From Deltaproteobacteria bacterium (lineage in GTDB: Bacteria > Desulfobacterota > Desulfarculia > Desulfarculales > Desulfarculaceae): a stretch of DNA of 51,310 bases. The notes beneath the pieces were generated by a model. It had not been told where the DNA came from. It saw nothing but the letters and a program-made list of their open reading frames with translations, and did no database searches. Numbering within the stretch: position 1 is the stretch's first letter; the number at the start of each line of letters is the position of its first letter. This document shows positions 42,357 through 51,310 of the stretch, piece after piece. Location of the stretch: contig JAHLLK010000040.1 of the NCBI GenBank assembly GCA_020444165.1, positions 1-51,310 on the forward strand, written 5' to 3'. The position numbers and the translations under genes are program-made.

Positions 42357-42551
42357 TCAGGCCTCGTTTTCCTCAGGCAAAACGGTAACCAGGTAGATGA
42401 CCTTGTTGATCATCCCCCGGACCGCCGGAGTATCTTCCAGGGTCACGATTTTATTCATCTTGGTCAGGCCCAGGCCCCGGAGAGTGCTCCGGTGCTTCTG
42501 GGGTTTGCCGATGCCGCTCTTGGTGAGCTGGACTCTAATGGTCCCCGCCAT
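42357..42551 (-). CDS. rpmD: 50S ribosomal protein L30
   Basis: 64 residues. [20 protein letters not shown] with [20 protein letters not shown] and [10 protein letters not shown]; full length for bacterial L30. Located in the usual place between rpsE and rplO. Confidence 0.95.
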   Translation of the reverse strand: MAGTIRVQLTKSGIGKPQKHRSTLRGLGLTKMNKIVTLEDTPAVRGMINKVIYLVTVLPEENEA

Positions 42552-42579
42552 GACGACTCCCTTTTTCCGTCCGCCCGCC

Positions 42580-43113
42580 CTAGTGGGCCAAATCCATCTG
42601 TTCGGGCGCGATGTTACGGAGCTTGACCATATCCTCGGCGCTCTTGAGCTTTTTGAGCCCTTCCAAGGTGGCCTTGATCACGTTGTGGGGGTTGTTGGTC
42701 CCCAGGCACTTGGTGAGGATGTCAGTAACCCCGGCCGCCTCCAAAACCGCCCGCACCGCGCCGCCGGCGATGACACCGGTACCGGGGCGGGCCGGTTTCA
42801 TGAGCACCAGCCCAGCGCCGAACTCACCCATCACCTGGTGGGGGATGGTACCGTCCACCAGGGGCACGGGGCTCATGTCGCGCTTGGCTTTCTCGATGCC
42901 CTTGCGGATGGCCTCCGGCACCTCGTTGGCTTTGCCCAGGCCGGCGCCCACGCTGCCCTGGCCGTCTCCCACCACCACCACGGCGGAGAAGGAGAAGCGG
43001 CGGCCACCTTTGACCACCTTGGCCACGCGGTTGATGTGCACAACCTTGTCGATGAGCTGCAGCTCGTCTTCAAAACTCTCTTTTCTGGGTCTTCTTTTGT
43101 CCAGCAAGGCCAT
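42580..43113 (-). CDS. rpsE: 30S ribosomal protein S5
   Basis: 177 residues. [39 protein letters not shown] and [19 protein letters not shown] define the S5 N- and C-terminal domains. S5 takes part in decoding fidelity and mRNA entry. Confidence 0.96.
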   Translation of the reverse strand: MALLDKRRPRKESFEDELQLIDKVVHINRVAKVVKGGRRFSFSAVVVVGDGQGSVGAGLGKANEVPEAIRKGIEKAKRDMSPVPLVDGTIPHQVMGEFGAGLVLMKPARPGTGVIAGGAVRAVLEAAGVTDILTKCLGTNNPHNVIKATLEGLKKLKSAEDMVKLRNIAPEQMDLAH

Positions 43114-43148
43114 AATCCTTCAAAAACCAAGGGCTGGGAGCCGTTGGG

Positions 43149-43517
43149 CTAGAACTCCAGACCGCCTTCGCGGGCGGCATCGGCCAAGGCCTTAACCCGG
43201 CCATGGAACAAAAAGCCGTTGCGGTCGAAAATCACCTGGATGATGCCGGCGCTCTTGGCCTTTTCGGCCACGGCCTTGCCCACCATCTTGGCGGCCTTGA
43301 TGTTGCCTTTGTGCCCCTCTTGGCTCCGGACCTCCGGAGAGAGGGTGCTGGCCGCGGCCAAAGTAACGCCGCTGACATCGTCGATGACCTGGGCGTAGAT
43401 GTGATTCAGGGAGCGGTACACGCAGAGCCGGGGCCGCTGGGCGGTGCCCTGGATCTTGCGGCGCACCCGAACCTTGCGCTTCTGCCAGGCTTTCAACCGG
43501 GGACTGGTCTTTCCCAT
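43149..43517 (-). CDS. rplR: 50S ribosomal protein L18
   Basis: 122 residues, binds 5S r[39 protein letters not shown] and [20 protein letters not shown] are typical. Spacer to rplF of 67 bases is the largest within the spc part except at secY and rplE. Confidence 0.96.
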   Translation of the reverse strand: MGKTSPRLKAWQKRKVRVRRKIQGTAQRPRLCVYRSLNHIYAQVIDDVSGVTLAAASTLSPEVRSQEGHKGNIKAAKMVGKAVAEKAKSAGIIQVIFDRNGFLFHGRVKALADAAREGGLEF

Positions 43518-43584
43518 CGTCTGAACCTCTATTTCACCAAGCGGCCAAGGCCGCTCTTTCGTGCCATAACCGCGCCGCCGGGGC

Positions 43585-44124
43585 CTACTTGGCGCCGGCC
43601 TTGCCCACCTTGCGGCGGATCACTTCTTCGGCGTACTTCACCCCCTTGCCCTTGTAGGGCTCCGGGGGACGGTAGGCCCGGATGGTGGCCGCGGTCTGTC
43701 CCAACAGCTCCTTGTCGATGCTGTTCAGGGTCAGGATGGTGTTTTTTTCCACACTGGCCGTGACCCCCTGGGGCAGCTCGAAATTCACCGGGTGCGAAAA
43801 GCCCAGGGACAGTTTCAGCACGTTGCCGGTAACCTCGGCGCGGTAACCCACGCCGTTGATCTCCAGCACCCGCTTGAAACCCTGGCTCACGCCGGTGACC
43901 ATGTTGAAGAGCAAGGTGCGCGAAAGGCCCCACAGAGCCCGGGCCTTCTGGGTCTCATCCACCGGTTTGACCGCAAGCTGGCCTTCTTCTCTCTCGATGG
44001 CCACCAGGGGATGGAACTCGCGCGAAAGGGTGCCCATGGCGCCCTTGACTTCGATTTTCTGCCCGTCGATCTTGACCTCCACGCTGGAGGGCACTTCGAT
44101 GGGTTTCTTGCCTACGCGACTCAT
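43585..44124 (-). CDS. rplF: 50S ribosomal protein L6
   Basis: 179 residues. [19 protein letters not shown] at the start, [20 protein letters not shown], and the C-terminal [17 protein letters not shown] signature. Located near the GTPase centre of the 50S. Confidence 0.97.
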   Translation of the reverse strand: MSRVGKKPIEVPSSVEVKIDGQKIEVKGAMGTLSREFHPLVAIEREEGQLAVKPVDETQKARALWGLSRTLLFNMVTGVSQGFKRVLEINGVGYRAEVTGNVLKLSLGFSHPVNFELPQGVTASVEKNTILTLNSIDKELLGQTAATIRAYRPPEPYKGKGVKYAEEVIRRKVGKAGAK

Positions 44125-44144
44125 ATCTGTCTGACTCCCCTGGC

Positions 44145-44537
44145 TTACCAGACCTCGCAGAGGATTTCGCCGCCCACGCCCTGGGAACGGGCCAAGCGAT
44201 CGCTGACCACGCCCTTGTTGGTCGACAGGATGGCGATGCCCAGCCCGCTGCGGATCCGGGGGATGGCGTCCTTGGGCACGTAGACCCGCCGGCTGGGCCG
44301 GCTGATGCGCCGAATCCCCTCGATGACCGGTTTACTGCCCTTATACTTCAACCTGATGCGCAGCATGCCCTGCTTGTCGTCGGGAATGACCTCGTAATCC
44401 TGAATGAATCCCTCATCCTTCAAGACCTGGGCAATGGCGGTCTTGGTACGGGAATTGGGCATATCCACTTCCTCGAAACGGGCCAGGATCGCGTTCCGGA
44501 CGCGGGTGAGCATGTCGGCAATGGGATCGGAAGACAT
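44145..44537 (-). CDS. rpsH: 30S ribosomal protein S8
   Basis: 130 residues. [20 protein letters not shown] at the start and [20 protein letters not shown] near the end, finishing GGEILCEVW. In enterobacteria S8 represses the spc operon at the rplE region; no such site was identified here. Confidence 0.96.
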   Translation of the reverse strand: MSSDPIADMLTRVRNAILARFEEVDMPNSRTKTAIAQVLKDEGFIQDYEVIPDDKQGMLRIRLKYKGSKPVIEGIRRISRPSRRVYVPKDAIPRIRSGLGIAILSTNKGVVSDRLARSQGVGGEILCEVW

Positions 44538-44547
44538 CTTTAAGCTC

Positions 44548-44733
44548 CTACCAACTGGCTTTGATCACGCCGGGAATCTCACCTTTGAGGGCCAGCGTGC
44601 GGAAGCAGATACGGCAGATGCCGAACTTGCGCAAAAAGGCCCGCGGACGCCCGCACATGGGGCAACGATTGTAGGCCCGCACCTGAAACTTGGGTTTCAT
44701 CTTGGCCTTGTTCATCAGCGCTTTTTTGGCCAA
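44548..44733 (-). CDS. rpsN: 30S ribosomal protein S14 (zinc, type Z)
   Basis: 61 residues, the short zinc-binding form. CPMC (24, 27) and CRIC (40, 43) in [20 protein letters not shown] form the zinc site; the C-terminus is [11 protein letters not shown]. The long, zinc-free form is common in other proteobacteria; the short form fits a delta-proteobacterium. Confidence 0.96.
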   Translation of the reverse strand: MAKKALMNKAKMKPKFQVRAYNRCPMCGRPRAFLRKFGICRICFRTLALKGEIPGVIKASW

Positions 44734-44754
44734 CGCTTTCCTCCGTATCTACCT

Positions 44755-45423
44755 TTAAGCCTTAAAAGGCATGCCCAGCATGCGCAACAACGCCCGTCCC
44801 TCTTCGTCGGTGGGAGCGGTGGTCACGATGGTGATGTTCATACCCTTGATCTTGTCGATCTTGTCGTAATCGATCTCCGGGAAGATGATCTGCTCCTTGA
44901 TGCCCAGGGTGTAGTTACCGCGGCCATCAAAAGCATTGGGGTTCACCCCCCGGAAGTCGCGCACGCGGGGCAGAGCCACATGCATCAATTTATCCAAGAA
45001 GTACCACATGCGCTCCGCCCGAAGGGTCACGCTGGTGCCGATGGGCATGCCTTCCCGGAGCTTGAACGAGGCGATGGAGCGTTTGGCCCGGTTGATCACC
45101 GCTTTTTGCCCGGCGATCATGGTCAACTCGTCGGCCGCGGCCTCCAGCACCTTGATGTTCTGGATCGCCTCACCCACACCCATGTTCAAGACGGCCTTGA
45201 CCGGTTTGGGGACCTCCATGATGTTCTTGTAGGTGAACATCTCGGTCAACTGCGGCACGCAGTTTTCCTTGTAGAAGGTCAACAGCCGGGGGGGCCCGCT
45301 GAAGACTGGCTTCTCTGCCGGAGCAGCCTCGCCCTTGGCCTTCTTGCCGCCGGACGGCTGGGCTTTGCCCTTGGCCGGGGGCTGGGCTCCCTTTTTGTTC
45401 TTCTGATCTTTCTTTTCAGCCAT
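44755..45423 (-). CDS. rplE: 50S ribosomal protein L5 with N-terminal extension
   Basis: 222 residues, about 43 longer than usual. The family fold starts around residue 46 ([20 protein letters not shown]) and includes [20 protein letters not shown] and [20 protein letters not shown]. The first ~43 residues ([20 protein letters not shown]...) are Lys/Ala/Pro-rich and probably disordered. No in-frame ATG occurs before residue 60; a TTG near residue 48 lacks a ribosome site, so the extension appears to be translated. The ribosome site before the chosen ATG is also weak. Confidence 0.93.
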   Translation of the reverse strand: MAEKKDQKNKKGAQPPAKGKAQPSGGKKAKGEAAPAEKPVFSGPPRLLTFYKENCVPQLTEMFTYKNIMEVPKPVKAVLNMGVGEAIQNIKVLEAAADELTMIAGQKAVINRAKRSIASFKLREGMPIGTSVTLRAERMWYFLDKLMHVALPRVRDFRGVNPNAFDGRGNYTLGIKEQIIFPEIDYDKIDKIKGMNITIVTTAPTDEEGRALLRMLGMPFKA

Positions 45424-45491
45424 TTTGCACCGTTTTTGAAGCCGGCCCCGTGCCGGCTCGTCCCACGGGGTTTATATTCGGGGAAGGCTGG

Positions 45492-45815
45492 TTAGCCCTC
45501 CAGTATCTCGCCACATTTCTTGCAAAAGCGCGCCCGGCGGCCGTCTTCCAGCTCGCGGGTGCCCAGGCGGGCGGCCTGGTTGCACTTGCCGCACATCACC
45601 TGCAAGTTGGACACGTGGATGGGAGCTTCCTTCTCCACGATGCCGCCCTGGGTCTTGCCGCCGCCCTTGGAGTGGCGCTTGATCATATTGACCTTTTCCA
45701 CCAGCGCGGTCAGCTTTTCCGTGTTGATCTTCAGGACTTTGCCCACCTTGCCCTGGTCACGCCCGGCGATGACCATGACCTTGTCGTCCTTTTTGATACG
45801 CAGTTTGGACTTCAT
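45492..45815 (-). CDS. rplX: 50S ribosomal protein L24
   Basis: 107 residues. KOW motif KVMVIAGRDQGKVGKVLKI; then KVNMIKRHSKGGGKTQGGIVE and a C-terminal four-cysteine ribbon (VMCGKCNQAARLGTREL ... RFCKKCGEIL), the zinc-type L24. Nine bases after rplN. Confidence 0.95.
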   Translation of the reverse strand: MKSKLRIKKDDKVMVIAGRDQGKVGKVLKINTEKLTALVEKVNMIKRHSKGGGKTQGGIVEKEAPIHVSNLQVMCGKCNQAARLGTRELEDGRRARFCKKCGEILEG

Positions 45816-45823
45816 GGCTTCAC

Positions 45824-46192
45824 CTACAGTACCTCGGGAGCCAGGGAGACGATCTTCATGAAGTTCCGCGCCCGGAGCTCCCTGGCCACGGGGCCGAAGA
45901 TACGGGTGCCGATGGGCTCCCCGGCTTGGTTGATGAGCACGGCGCTATTGTCATCGAACTTGATGGCCGTGCCGTCAGGACGAGCCACTTCCTTGGCCGT
46001 CCGCACCACCACCGCCTTCATGACGTCGCCCTTCTTCACCTTGGAGTTGGGCAGGGCCTCTTTTACCGAGACCACGATAACGTCGCCCAAAGAGGCGTAA
46101 CGCCGCTTGGAGCCGCCTAAAACCTTTATGCAATACAGCCTCTTGGCGCCGGAATTATCCGCGGCCAGGAGGTTGGTCTCCGGCTGGATCAT
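45824..46192 (-). CDS. rplN: 50S ribosomal protein L14
   Basis: 122 residues. [40 protein letters not shown] and [20 protein letters not shown] are diagnostic. Full length. Confidence 0.97.
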   Translation of the reverse strand: MIQPETNLLAADNSGAKRLYCIKVLGGSKRRYASLGDVIVVSVKEALPNSKVKKGDVMKAVVVRTAKEVARPDGTAIKFDDNSAVLINQAGEPIGTRIFGPVARELRARNFMKIVSLAPEVL

Positions 46193-46216
46193 GTTAACCG
46201 CTCCTCGGCAGCCAGC

Positions 46217-46480
46217 TTAGGCCACCCGTTCCAACACCTTGCTGACACGCCAACGCTTATGGCGGCTCAATGGGCGGCTCTGACGAATCAAGACGGTGTC
46301 ACCCACCCGGCACTCGTTGGCCTCGTCGTGCGCCATGAAGCGATTGCGCCGGCGGATGTATTTCTTGTAGACGGGGTGCTTCACCAGACGCTCCACCATC
46401 ACCACCACCGTCTTGTCCATCTTGTCGCTCACCACCACACCGGTGAGAGCCTTGGCGTTTCCGCGCTCGTTTTCCGTCAT
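46217..46480 (-). CDS. rpsQ: 30S ribosomal protein S17
   Basis: 87 residues. [40 protein letters not shown] and [13 protein letters not shown]. Located between rpmC and rplN as expected. Confidence 0.96.
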   Translation of the reverse strand: MTENERGNAKALTGVVVSDKMDKTVVVMVERLVKHPVYKKYIRRRNRFMAHDEANECRVGDTVLIRQSRPLSRHKRWRVSKVLERVA

Positions 46481-46494
46481 CTACCTAAGCCCTC

Positions 46495-46692
46495 TCAAGA
46501 CTGCGCCATCTCGGCTTCGTGGATCAGGGTTGTGATCCGGGCGATGTCCTTTTTGGTCTGCCCCAGCCTCATGGGGTTTTCCAGCTGGCCGGTGGCGTGC
46601 TGGAACTTGAGGTTGAACAGCTCCTGTTTAGAATCGGCCAGCTTCTGGTTGAGCTCTTCCAGACTCAGTTCTCTGAGTTCCGAAGTTTTCAT
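46495..46692 (-). CDS. rpmC: 50S ribosomal protein L29
   Basis: 65 residues, two helices. MKTSELRELSLEELNQKLAD, QELFNLKFQHATGQLENPMR and KKDIARITTLIHE. Follows rplP by five bases. Confidence 0.95.
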   Translation of the reverse strand: MKTSELRELSLEELNQKLADSKQELFNLKFQHATGQLENPMRLGQTKKDIARITTLIHEAEMAQS

Positions 46693-46697
46693 GAGTC

Positions 46698-47105
46698 TCA
46701 GCTCCTCTCCACCACGCGGGTGGCGAAAGGCAGCTTATGGCCTGCCAGCCTCAGGGCTTCCAGGGCGGTCTCCCGACCTACACCGTCGATCTCGTAGATC
46801 ATCGCGCCCGGCCTGACCACCGCCACCCATCCTTCCGGTGTCCCCTTGCCTTTGCCCATGCGGGTTTCCGCCGGCTTCTTGGTGTAGGGCTTATCCGGGA
46901 ACACGCGGATGAACACCTTGCCGCCACGCTTGATGTGGCGGGTGATGGCGATACGGGCGGCCTCTATCTGCTGGTTGGTCATCCAGCCCCGACCCACCGC
47001 CTGCAGGCCGAACTGGCCGAAAGAGACGCGATTGCCGCGGGTACAACTACCCCGCATGCGCCCTTTCATGACCTTGCGGTGCCTGACTCTCCTGGGTGCC
47101 AGCAT
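46698..47105 (-). CDS. rplP: 50S ribosomal protein L16
   Basis: 135 residues. [40 protein letters not shown] and [20 protein letters not shown] with the loop near the A and P tRNA sites. Full length. Confidence 0.97.
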   Translation of the reverse strand: MLAPRRVRHRKVMKGRMRGSCTRGNRVSFGQFGLQAVGRGWMTNQQIEAARIAITRHIKRGGKVFIRVFPDKPYTKKPAETRMGKGKGTPEGWVAVVRPGAMIYEIDGVGRETALEALRLAGHKLPFATRVVERS

Positions 47106-47134
47106 GGTTGTAGCCTTTCCTCAGGCTTCCCTCG

Positions 47135-47785
47135 CTAGGAAGCCTGTTTTCTTTCCTTGTCGTCCAGGACCTCGCCTTTGAACAAAAGGACCTTGACCCC
47201 GATGATCCCGTAGGTGGTCCTGGCTTCGGCGAAGCCCACGTCAATGTCGGCCCGGAGAGTGTGCAGCGGCACCCTGCCCTCGCGGTACCATTCCCGGCGG
47301 GCCATCTCCGCCCCGCCCAAACGGCCGGCGCACTGGATGCGGATGCCCTGAGCCCCCATCTTTATGGCAGTGGTGACAGCTCGTTTCATGGCGCGGCGGA
47401 AAGCGATGCGGCGCATGAGCTGCCCGGCCACGTTCTCGGCCACCAGTTGGGCGTCCAGTTCGGGCTTTCTGACCTCGTGGATGTCCACCATCACCTCGCG
47501 GTGGATTTTCTGCTCCAAGAGCTTCTTGATGGCCTCGATCTCCGAGCCCTTCTTGCCGATGACGATGCCCGGCCGGGCCGTGTGGATGCGGATCTTGGCC
47601 TTGTCCGCCGCTCGCTCGATCTCGATACGGCTGATGCCGGCGTGGCTCAGCTTGTTTTTCAAGAACTTGCGGATGACGAAGTCTTCGTTCACCAGGGCCG
47701 CGTAGTCCTTGCTAGCGAACCAACGGGAATCCCAGCTCCGGATGACGCCCAGTCGGAAGCCTATGGGATGAACCTTCTGTCCCAC
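47135..47785 (-). CDS. rpsC: 30S ribosomal protein S3
   Basis: 216 residues. [22 protein letters not shown] domain with [18 protein letters not shown], and the C-terminal [20 protein letters not shown]. Helicase-active site region at the mRNA entry. 13 bases after rplV. Confidence 0.97.
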   Translation of the reverse strand: MGQKVHPIGFRLGVIRSWDSRWFASKDYAALVNEDFVIRKFLKNKLSHAGISRIEIERAADKAKIRIHTARPGIVIGKKGSEIEAIKKLLEQKIHREVMVDIHEVRKPELDAQLVAENVAGQLMRRIAFRRAMKRAVTTAIKMGAQGIRIQCAGRLGGAEMARREWYREGRVPLHTLRADIDVGFAEARTTYGIIGVKVLLFKGEVLDDKERKQAS

Positions 47786-47798
47786 CAGAACACTCCTT

Positions 47799-48131
47799 CT
47801 AGCGTTCGGCCACCACTACGGTAATGTGGCTGGAACGCTTGCGAATCATGTAAGCCCGGCCCATGGCCCGCGCCCGCCAGCGCTTCATCGTGGGGCCGCC
47901 GTCCACATAAGCCTCTTTGATGTAGAGGCTGTCCACGTCCACCCCCGGCTGGGTGGAGGCGTTGGCCACGGCCGATCCCAAGACCTTGCCGATCAGGACC
48001 GCCGCCTTTTTGGGCGTGAACTTCAGCTTGTTGATCGCCTCTTCCACCTTCATGCCCCGGATGGCGTCAGCCACCAAACGGGCCTTCTTGGGGGAGATGC
48101 GCACGAATTTTGCTTTTGCCACCGCTTCCAT
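47799..48131 (-). CDS. rplV: 50S ribosomal protein L22
   Basis: 110 residues. ATG 48131 was chosen because [20 protein letters not shown] begins the family; the frame runs 55 codons further upstream through rpsS without homology. [24 protein letters not shown] loop seen as [20 protein letters not shown], lining the exit tunnel. Confidence 0.96.
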   Translation of the reverse strand: MEAVAKAKFVRISPKKARLVADAIRGMKVEEAINKLKFTPKKAAVLIGKVLGSAVANASTQPGVDVDSLYIKEAYVDGGPTMKRWRARAMGRAYMIRKRSSHITVVVAER

Positions 48132-48138
48132 ATTGAAC

Positions 48139-48426
48139 CTACTTCTTGCCCTTGACCTTGCCCTTCTTGTCGCCGGCATGGCCGAAGAAGGTGCGGGTGG
48201 GGGCGAATTCGCCCAGCTTGTGGCCCACCATGTTCTCGGTGACGAACACGGGGATGAACTTCTTGCCGTTGTGCACCGCGAAGGTGAGGCCCACAAACTC
48301 GGGCATTATGGTGCTGCGGCGGCTCCAGGTCTTGATGACCTTGCGGCTGCCGGTGTCCTGAGCCTGATCCACCTTCCGGCTCAAGGGTTGGTCCACAAAG
48401 GGTCCCTTGCGAAGACTCCTGGGCAT
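48139..48426 (-). CDS. rpsS: 30S ribosomal protein S19
   Basis: 95 residues. [40 protein letters not shown] and [20 protein letters not shown]. Seven bases before rplV. Confidence 0.97.
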   Translation of the reverse strand: MPRSLRKGPFVDQPLSRKVDQAQDTGSRKVIKTWSRRSTIMPEFVGLTFAVHNGKKFIPVFVTENMVGHKLGEFAPTRTFFGHAGDKKGKVKGKK

Positions 48427-48435
48427 GTTTGGCTC

Positions 48436-49260
48436 CTACTTTCCGCGCCGGCGTACGATAAACCGGTCAGAGGGCTTTTTCTTCCTGGTGCGCCAACCCT
48501 TGCTGGGCCAGCCCCAAGGGCTGCAGGGGTGCCGCCCGCCCGAGGACTTGCCCTCGCCGCCGCCCATGGGATGATCCACGGGGTTCATGGCCACGCCGCG
48601 CACTTTGGGACGCCGGCCGGTCCAACGGGTACGACCCGCCTTGCCCAAGCTGACATTCTCCTGCTGCTCGTTGCCCACCTCGCCCACCGTGGCGCGGCAC
48701 CGGAGGTGGATGCGCCGCATCTCACCGCTGGGCAGCTTCAGGGTGGCGTAGCCCGCTTCCTTGGCCATGAGTTGCGCATAGGCCCCGGCCGAACGCACCA
48801 TCTGGCCGCCGCCGCCGATCTTCATCTCCACGTTGTGCACGTGGGTGCCCAGCGGAATGGCTTCCAGGGGCATGGCGTTGCCCGGCTTGATGTCGGCCCG
48901 GTCGGAGCTGGTCACCTGGTCCCCGGGTTTGAGGCCCTTGGGCGCCAGGATGTAACGCTTCTCGCCATCGGCGTAAAACAACAGCGCGATGTGCGAGGTG
49001 CGGTTGGGGTCGTACTCGATACGAGCCACAGTGGCCGGCACGTCCAGCTTGTCCCGCCGGAAGTCGATGCGCCGATATTGGCGCTTGTGCCCGCCGCCGC
49101 GATGGCGCGAGGTCACCCGGCCCAGGTTGTTGCGGCCGCCGCTTTTGGATAGCGGTTCCAGAAGGCTCTTTTCGGGGCCTTCCGAGGACAAGATGTCCTT
49201 GGGCAGAGCCGTGGCAAAGCGCCGGCCGGGCGAAGTGGGTTTATATTTCTTAAGGGCCAT
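48436..49260 (-). CDS. rplB: 50S ribosomal protein L2
   Basis: 274 residues. [40 protein letters not shown] and the C-terminal peptidyl-transferase loop [20 protein letters not shown] with its conserved His. Full length. Confidence 0.97.
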   Translation of the reverse strand: MALKKYKPTSPGRRFATALPKDILSSEGPEKSLLEPLSKSGGRNNLGRVTSRHRGGGHKRQYRRIDFRRDKLDVPATVARIEYDPNRTSHIALLFYADGEKRYILAPKGLKPGDQVTSSDRADIKPGNAMPLEAIPLGTHVHNVEMKIGGGGQMVRSAGAYAQLMAKEAGYATLKLPSGEMRRIHLRCRATVGEVGNEQQENVSLGKAGRTRWTGRRPKVRGVAMNPVDHPMGGGEGKSSGGRHPCSPWGWPSKGWRTRKKKPSDRFIVRRRGK

Positions 49261-49296
49261 AGGGGTCCTCTCAATACCTCGGATGGTTCACAGTGC

Positions 49297-49587
49297 TCAG
49301 GCGCCCTCGAAGAAGTCCACGGTCTGGCCGGGGGCCAGAGTGACGTAGGCTTTCTTCCAGTCGCTGCGCTGGCCCAGAAAACGGCCCACGCGCTTGGCCT
49401 TGCCCTTGAAGTTGGCCGTGCGGACCTTGAGCACCTTCACTTCGAAGAGACGCTCCACCGCTTGGCGGATCTCCACCTTGTTGGCCCTTCTGTCCACCTC
49501 GAAAACGAACTGGTTGCCCATTTCCTTGGCCACCGTGGATTTCTCGGTGATCAGCGGGCGCCGGACGACTTCCCTTAGGTCCTTCAC
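49297..49587 (-). CDS. rplW: 50S ribosomal protein L23
   Basis: 96 residues. [40 protein letters not shown] and a final [10 protein letters not shown]. Docking site for trigger factor and SRP at the tunnel exit. Overlaps rplD by four bases. Confidence 0.96.
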   Translation of the reverse strand: MKDLREVVRRPLITEKSTVAKEMGNQFVFEVDRRANKVEIRQAVERLFEVKVLKVRTANFKGKAKRVGRFLGQRSDWKKAYVTLAPGQTVDFFEGA

Positions 49588-50204
49588 GACAGCCTCTCCT
49601 CGATGCGACCCACCGCCGGCTCCGAAAGGACCAGGCGGTCGTAGCGAAGGATGTCATACACGTTCAGGCCCTCGGCCCGGAGCACCTTGACGCGCGGCAC
49701 ATTCCTGGCGCTCAACTCTAGCACCTGGTCGGGCTGGTCGGTGATCCACAGGACGTTTTCCAGGGCGAAGCGGCTCATGACCTCGATGAAGTCCTTGGTC
49801 TTGATCTGCTCCAAACCATGACCGCGCACCACCAGGAGCTTCTCCTCGCGGAGCTTGTCGGTCAGGGCCACCTTGAGGGCCGCCTTGCGGACCTTCTTGG
49901 GCACGTTGTAGGAATAGTCCCGGGGCTTGGGGCCGAAGATGGTCCCGCCGCCCCGCCACAGGGGGCTGCGGCGGCTGCCGGAACGGGCCCGGCCGGTGCC
50001 TTTCTGGCGCCAGGGTTTCTTGCCCCCGCCGCGGACCTCGCCCCGGGTCTTGGTGCTGGCCGTGCCCTGCCGCCGGCAAGCCAACTGCCAGGTCACCACC
50101 TCATGCAAAAGGTAGGGCTTGATCTCCACGCCGAAGATCTCGTCCTTCAGCTCGATCTCGCCGACCTTCTGGTTCTGTGCGTCAAATACGTCTACCGTAG
50201 GCAT
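49584..50204 (-). CDS. rplD: 50S ribosomal protein L4
   Basis: 206 residues. [20 protein letters not shown] with [20 protein letters not shown] is the tunnel-lining loop signature. In E. coli L4 represses the S10 operon; whether this copy does cannot be seen. Two bases after rplC. Confidence 0.97.
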   Translation of the reverse strand: MPTVDVFDAQNQKVGEIELKDEIFGVEIKPYLLHEVVTWQLACRRQGTASTKTRGEVRGGGKKPWRQKGTGRARSGSRRSPLWRGGGTIFGPKPRDYSYNVPKKVRKAALKVALTDKLREEKLLVVRGHGLEQIKTKDFIEVMSRFALENVLWITDQPDQVLELSARNVPRVKVLRAEGLNVYDILRYDRLVLSEPAVGRIEERLS

Positions 50205-50206
50205 AA

Positions 50207-50857
50207 TTATTCACCCGTCGGCTTCGTGGAAGCCTTCTCGATCACGACTATGCCCCCGTTGGGACCCGGCACCGCGCCCTTGACCACCACCAGGTTCATC
50301 TCGGGGCGGACATCGACCACCTTGAGATTCCTGGCCTGGCGCTGGGTGTTGCCATACTGTCCGGGCATCTTGCGGCCCTTGACGACCCGCGAGGGGTCAG
50401 CACTGGCGCCGATGGAGCCCGGCAGGTCGTGGGTGGTGCAGCCGTGGGTTTTGCGGCCACCGGCGAAGTTGTGCCGCTTGACCACGCCGGTGAAGCCGCG
50501 GCCCTTGCTGCGCCCGGTGACGTTCACCGTCTCGCCCGGAGCGAAGAGCCCGGCATCGATGGCCTGACCCACCGCAAACTCGCCGGGGTCGTCCACCCGG
50601 AACTCCCGGAGCACGGCCTGGGGCTCCACGCCCGCCTTGGCGAAATGCCCCGTGGTGGGTTTGTTGGTGTTTTTGGCCTTCTTGGCGCCAAAACCGAGCT
50701 GCAAGGCGTCATACTTCTCCTTGCCCGCGGTCTTCACCTGCACCACGTGACAAGGCCCGACCTCCAGCACCGTCACCGGCACGGCACGTCCCCCCTCCAT
50801 AAACAGGCGGGTCATGCCAACTTTCTTTCCGATAAGTCCCTTCAACATCTTGGCCAT
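50207..50857 (-). CDS. rplC: 50S ribosomal protein L3
   Basis: 216 residues. [20 protein letters not shown] and the conserved [20 protein letters not shown] and [20 protein letters not shown]. Either Met1 (50857) or Met4 (50848, GGGGA upstream) could start; the family usually begins MxKGLIGKK. Confidence 0.96.
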   Translation of the reverse strand: MAKMLKGLIGKKVGMTRLFMEGGRAVPVTVLEVGPCHVVQVKTAGKEKYDALQLGFGAKKAKNTNKPTTGHFAKAGVEPQAVLREFRVDDPGEFAVGQAIDAGLFAPGETVNVTGRSKGRGFTGVVKRHNFAGGRKTHGCTTHDLPGSIGASADPSRVVKGRKMPGQYGNTQRQARNLKVVDVRPEMNLVVVKGAVPGPNGGIVVIEKASTKPTGE

Positions 50858-50866
50858 CCCCAGCGG

Positions 50867-51178
50867 CTACAGCTTTATCTCGACGTCCACCCCGGCGCTC
50901 AAATCCAGCTTCATCAGAGCATCCACCGTCTGCTGGGTGGGCTCCAGGATGTCCAAAAGCCGCTTGTGCGTCCGAATTTCGAACTGCTCCCGGCTCTTCT
51001 TGTCAATGTGGGGGGAGCGAAGCACGGTAAACCTGTTTATCCGGGTGGGGAGCGGTATGGGCCCCGCCACTTTGGCTCCAGTTCGCCGCGCGGTCTCCAC
51101 AATCTCCGCTGCGCTCTGGTCCAGCAGCCTGTGATCATAGGCCTTAAGCCGGATGCGAATCTTTGGATTCTGGATCAT
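50867..51178 (-). CDS. rpsJ: 30S ribosomal protein S10
   Basis: 103 residues. [40 protein letters not shown] and [16 protein letters not shown]. First gene of the S10 block after tuf; also NusE in antitermination. Confidence 0.97.
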   Translation of the reverse strand: MIQNPKIRIRLKAYDHRLLDQSAAEIVETARRTGAKVAGPIPLPTRINRFTVLRSPHIDKKSREQFEIRTHKRLLDILEPTQQTVDALMKLDLSAGVDVEIKL

Positions 51179-51254
51179 GGAAAAGCTCCCGCGCTATCGG
51201 ACTCCCACCGCCAGGAACGGTGTGGGGTACATGCTAGTCTCTTTAAGAATGTGG

Positions 51255-51310
51255 TTACTCAATGATATCGCTGATGACGCCGGCGCCCACGGTGCGGCCG
51301 CCCTCGCGGA
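51255..51310 (-). CDS. tuf: elongation factor Tu, 3' end (truncated by window)
   Basis: Only the last 17 codons and the TAA are present: REGGRTVGAGVISDIIE, the invariant C-terminus of EF-Tu. The rest lies beyond the window edge. Gene order tuf-rpsJ is standard for the str-S10 junction. Seventy-six bases without other features separate it from rpsJ. Confidence 0.92.
   Translation of the reverse strand, partial: REGGRTVGAGVISDIIE

Overview
The window looks like one GC-rich chromosomal segment of a Desulfobacterota (delta-proteobacterial) organism. Evidence: MrpE/F/G genes joined to MbhD and MbhE modules as in anaerobe-type antiporter clusters; a DUF6485 cysteine-rich protein; a GalT-like HIT protein; tandem cytidylate-kinase-like proteins; and a compact aro/trp operon typical of that phylum. 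This assignment is an inference from gene content, made without a database search. Almost all of the window is core or ordinary metabolic DNA. I saw no phage, IS, CRISPR, rRNA or tRNA.

Layout. 19-3041 (minus): a Xer-type recombinase, a ~730-base gene-free stretch and two tandem cytidylate-kinase-like genes. 3212-11308 (plus): a promoter, a leader with a small possible uORF, and an 11-gene Mrp-type cation/proton antiporter operon with three large antiporter-like subunits and an MbhE-MrpB fusion; a cyclic-nucleotide-binding protein gene follows. 12024-12395: a dodecin gene bracketed by two near-identical hairpins. 12528-21862 (plus): an aromatic amino acid operon (trpE, trpG, aroF, aroA, aroE, aroKB fusion, aroC, aroQ). 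Its promoter sits between two perfect TTGTATACAA palindromes and is followed by a classical ribosome-mediated attenuator whose leader peptide carries four Trp codons.

21891-27392: mutM (minus), then overlapping divergent promoters, a DUF6485 gene, a two-GAF protein, mreB, a small Cys-rich protein, a rho-independent terminator and a 7TMR-DISM diguanylate cyclase. 27402-33887 (minus): a membrane-anchored peptidase-MA protein, a YggU/DUF167 protein and a DivIVA-domain protein in one operon; a GalT-like protein; a J-domain/receiver hybrid; and UbiA and UbiD homologues that may serve menaquinone synthesis. 34022-35834 (plus): an iron-sulfur flavoprotein and a multi-TM protein with a C-terminal four-cysteine module. 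35970-51310 (minus): the merged S10-spc-alpha ribosomal protein locus, from the 3' end of tuf through rpsJ to rpoA-rplQ, with secY, adk and map inside and a clear terminator at the end.

The most interesting non-coding signals are the trp attenuator controlling shikimate genes, the paired operators, a family of four intergenic hairpins with conserved flanks and fully variable but self-complementary cores, and the hairpin pair around dodecin. The operon logic is coherent: the aro/trp genes make chorismate and commit it to anthranilate, and the UbiA/UbiD pair may belong to another chorismate-consuming route, quinone synthesis. trpDCFBA, pheA and tyrA must lie elsewhere.
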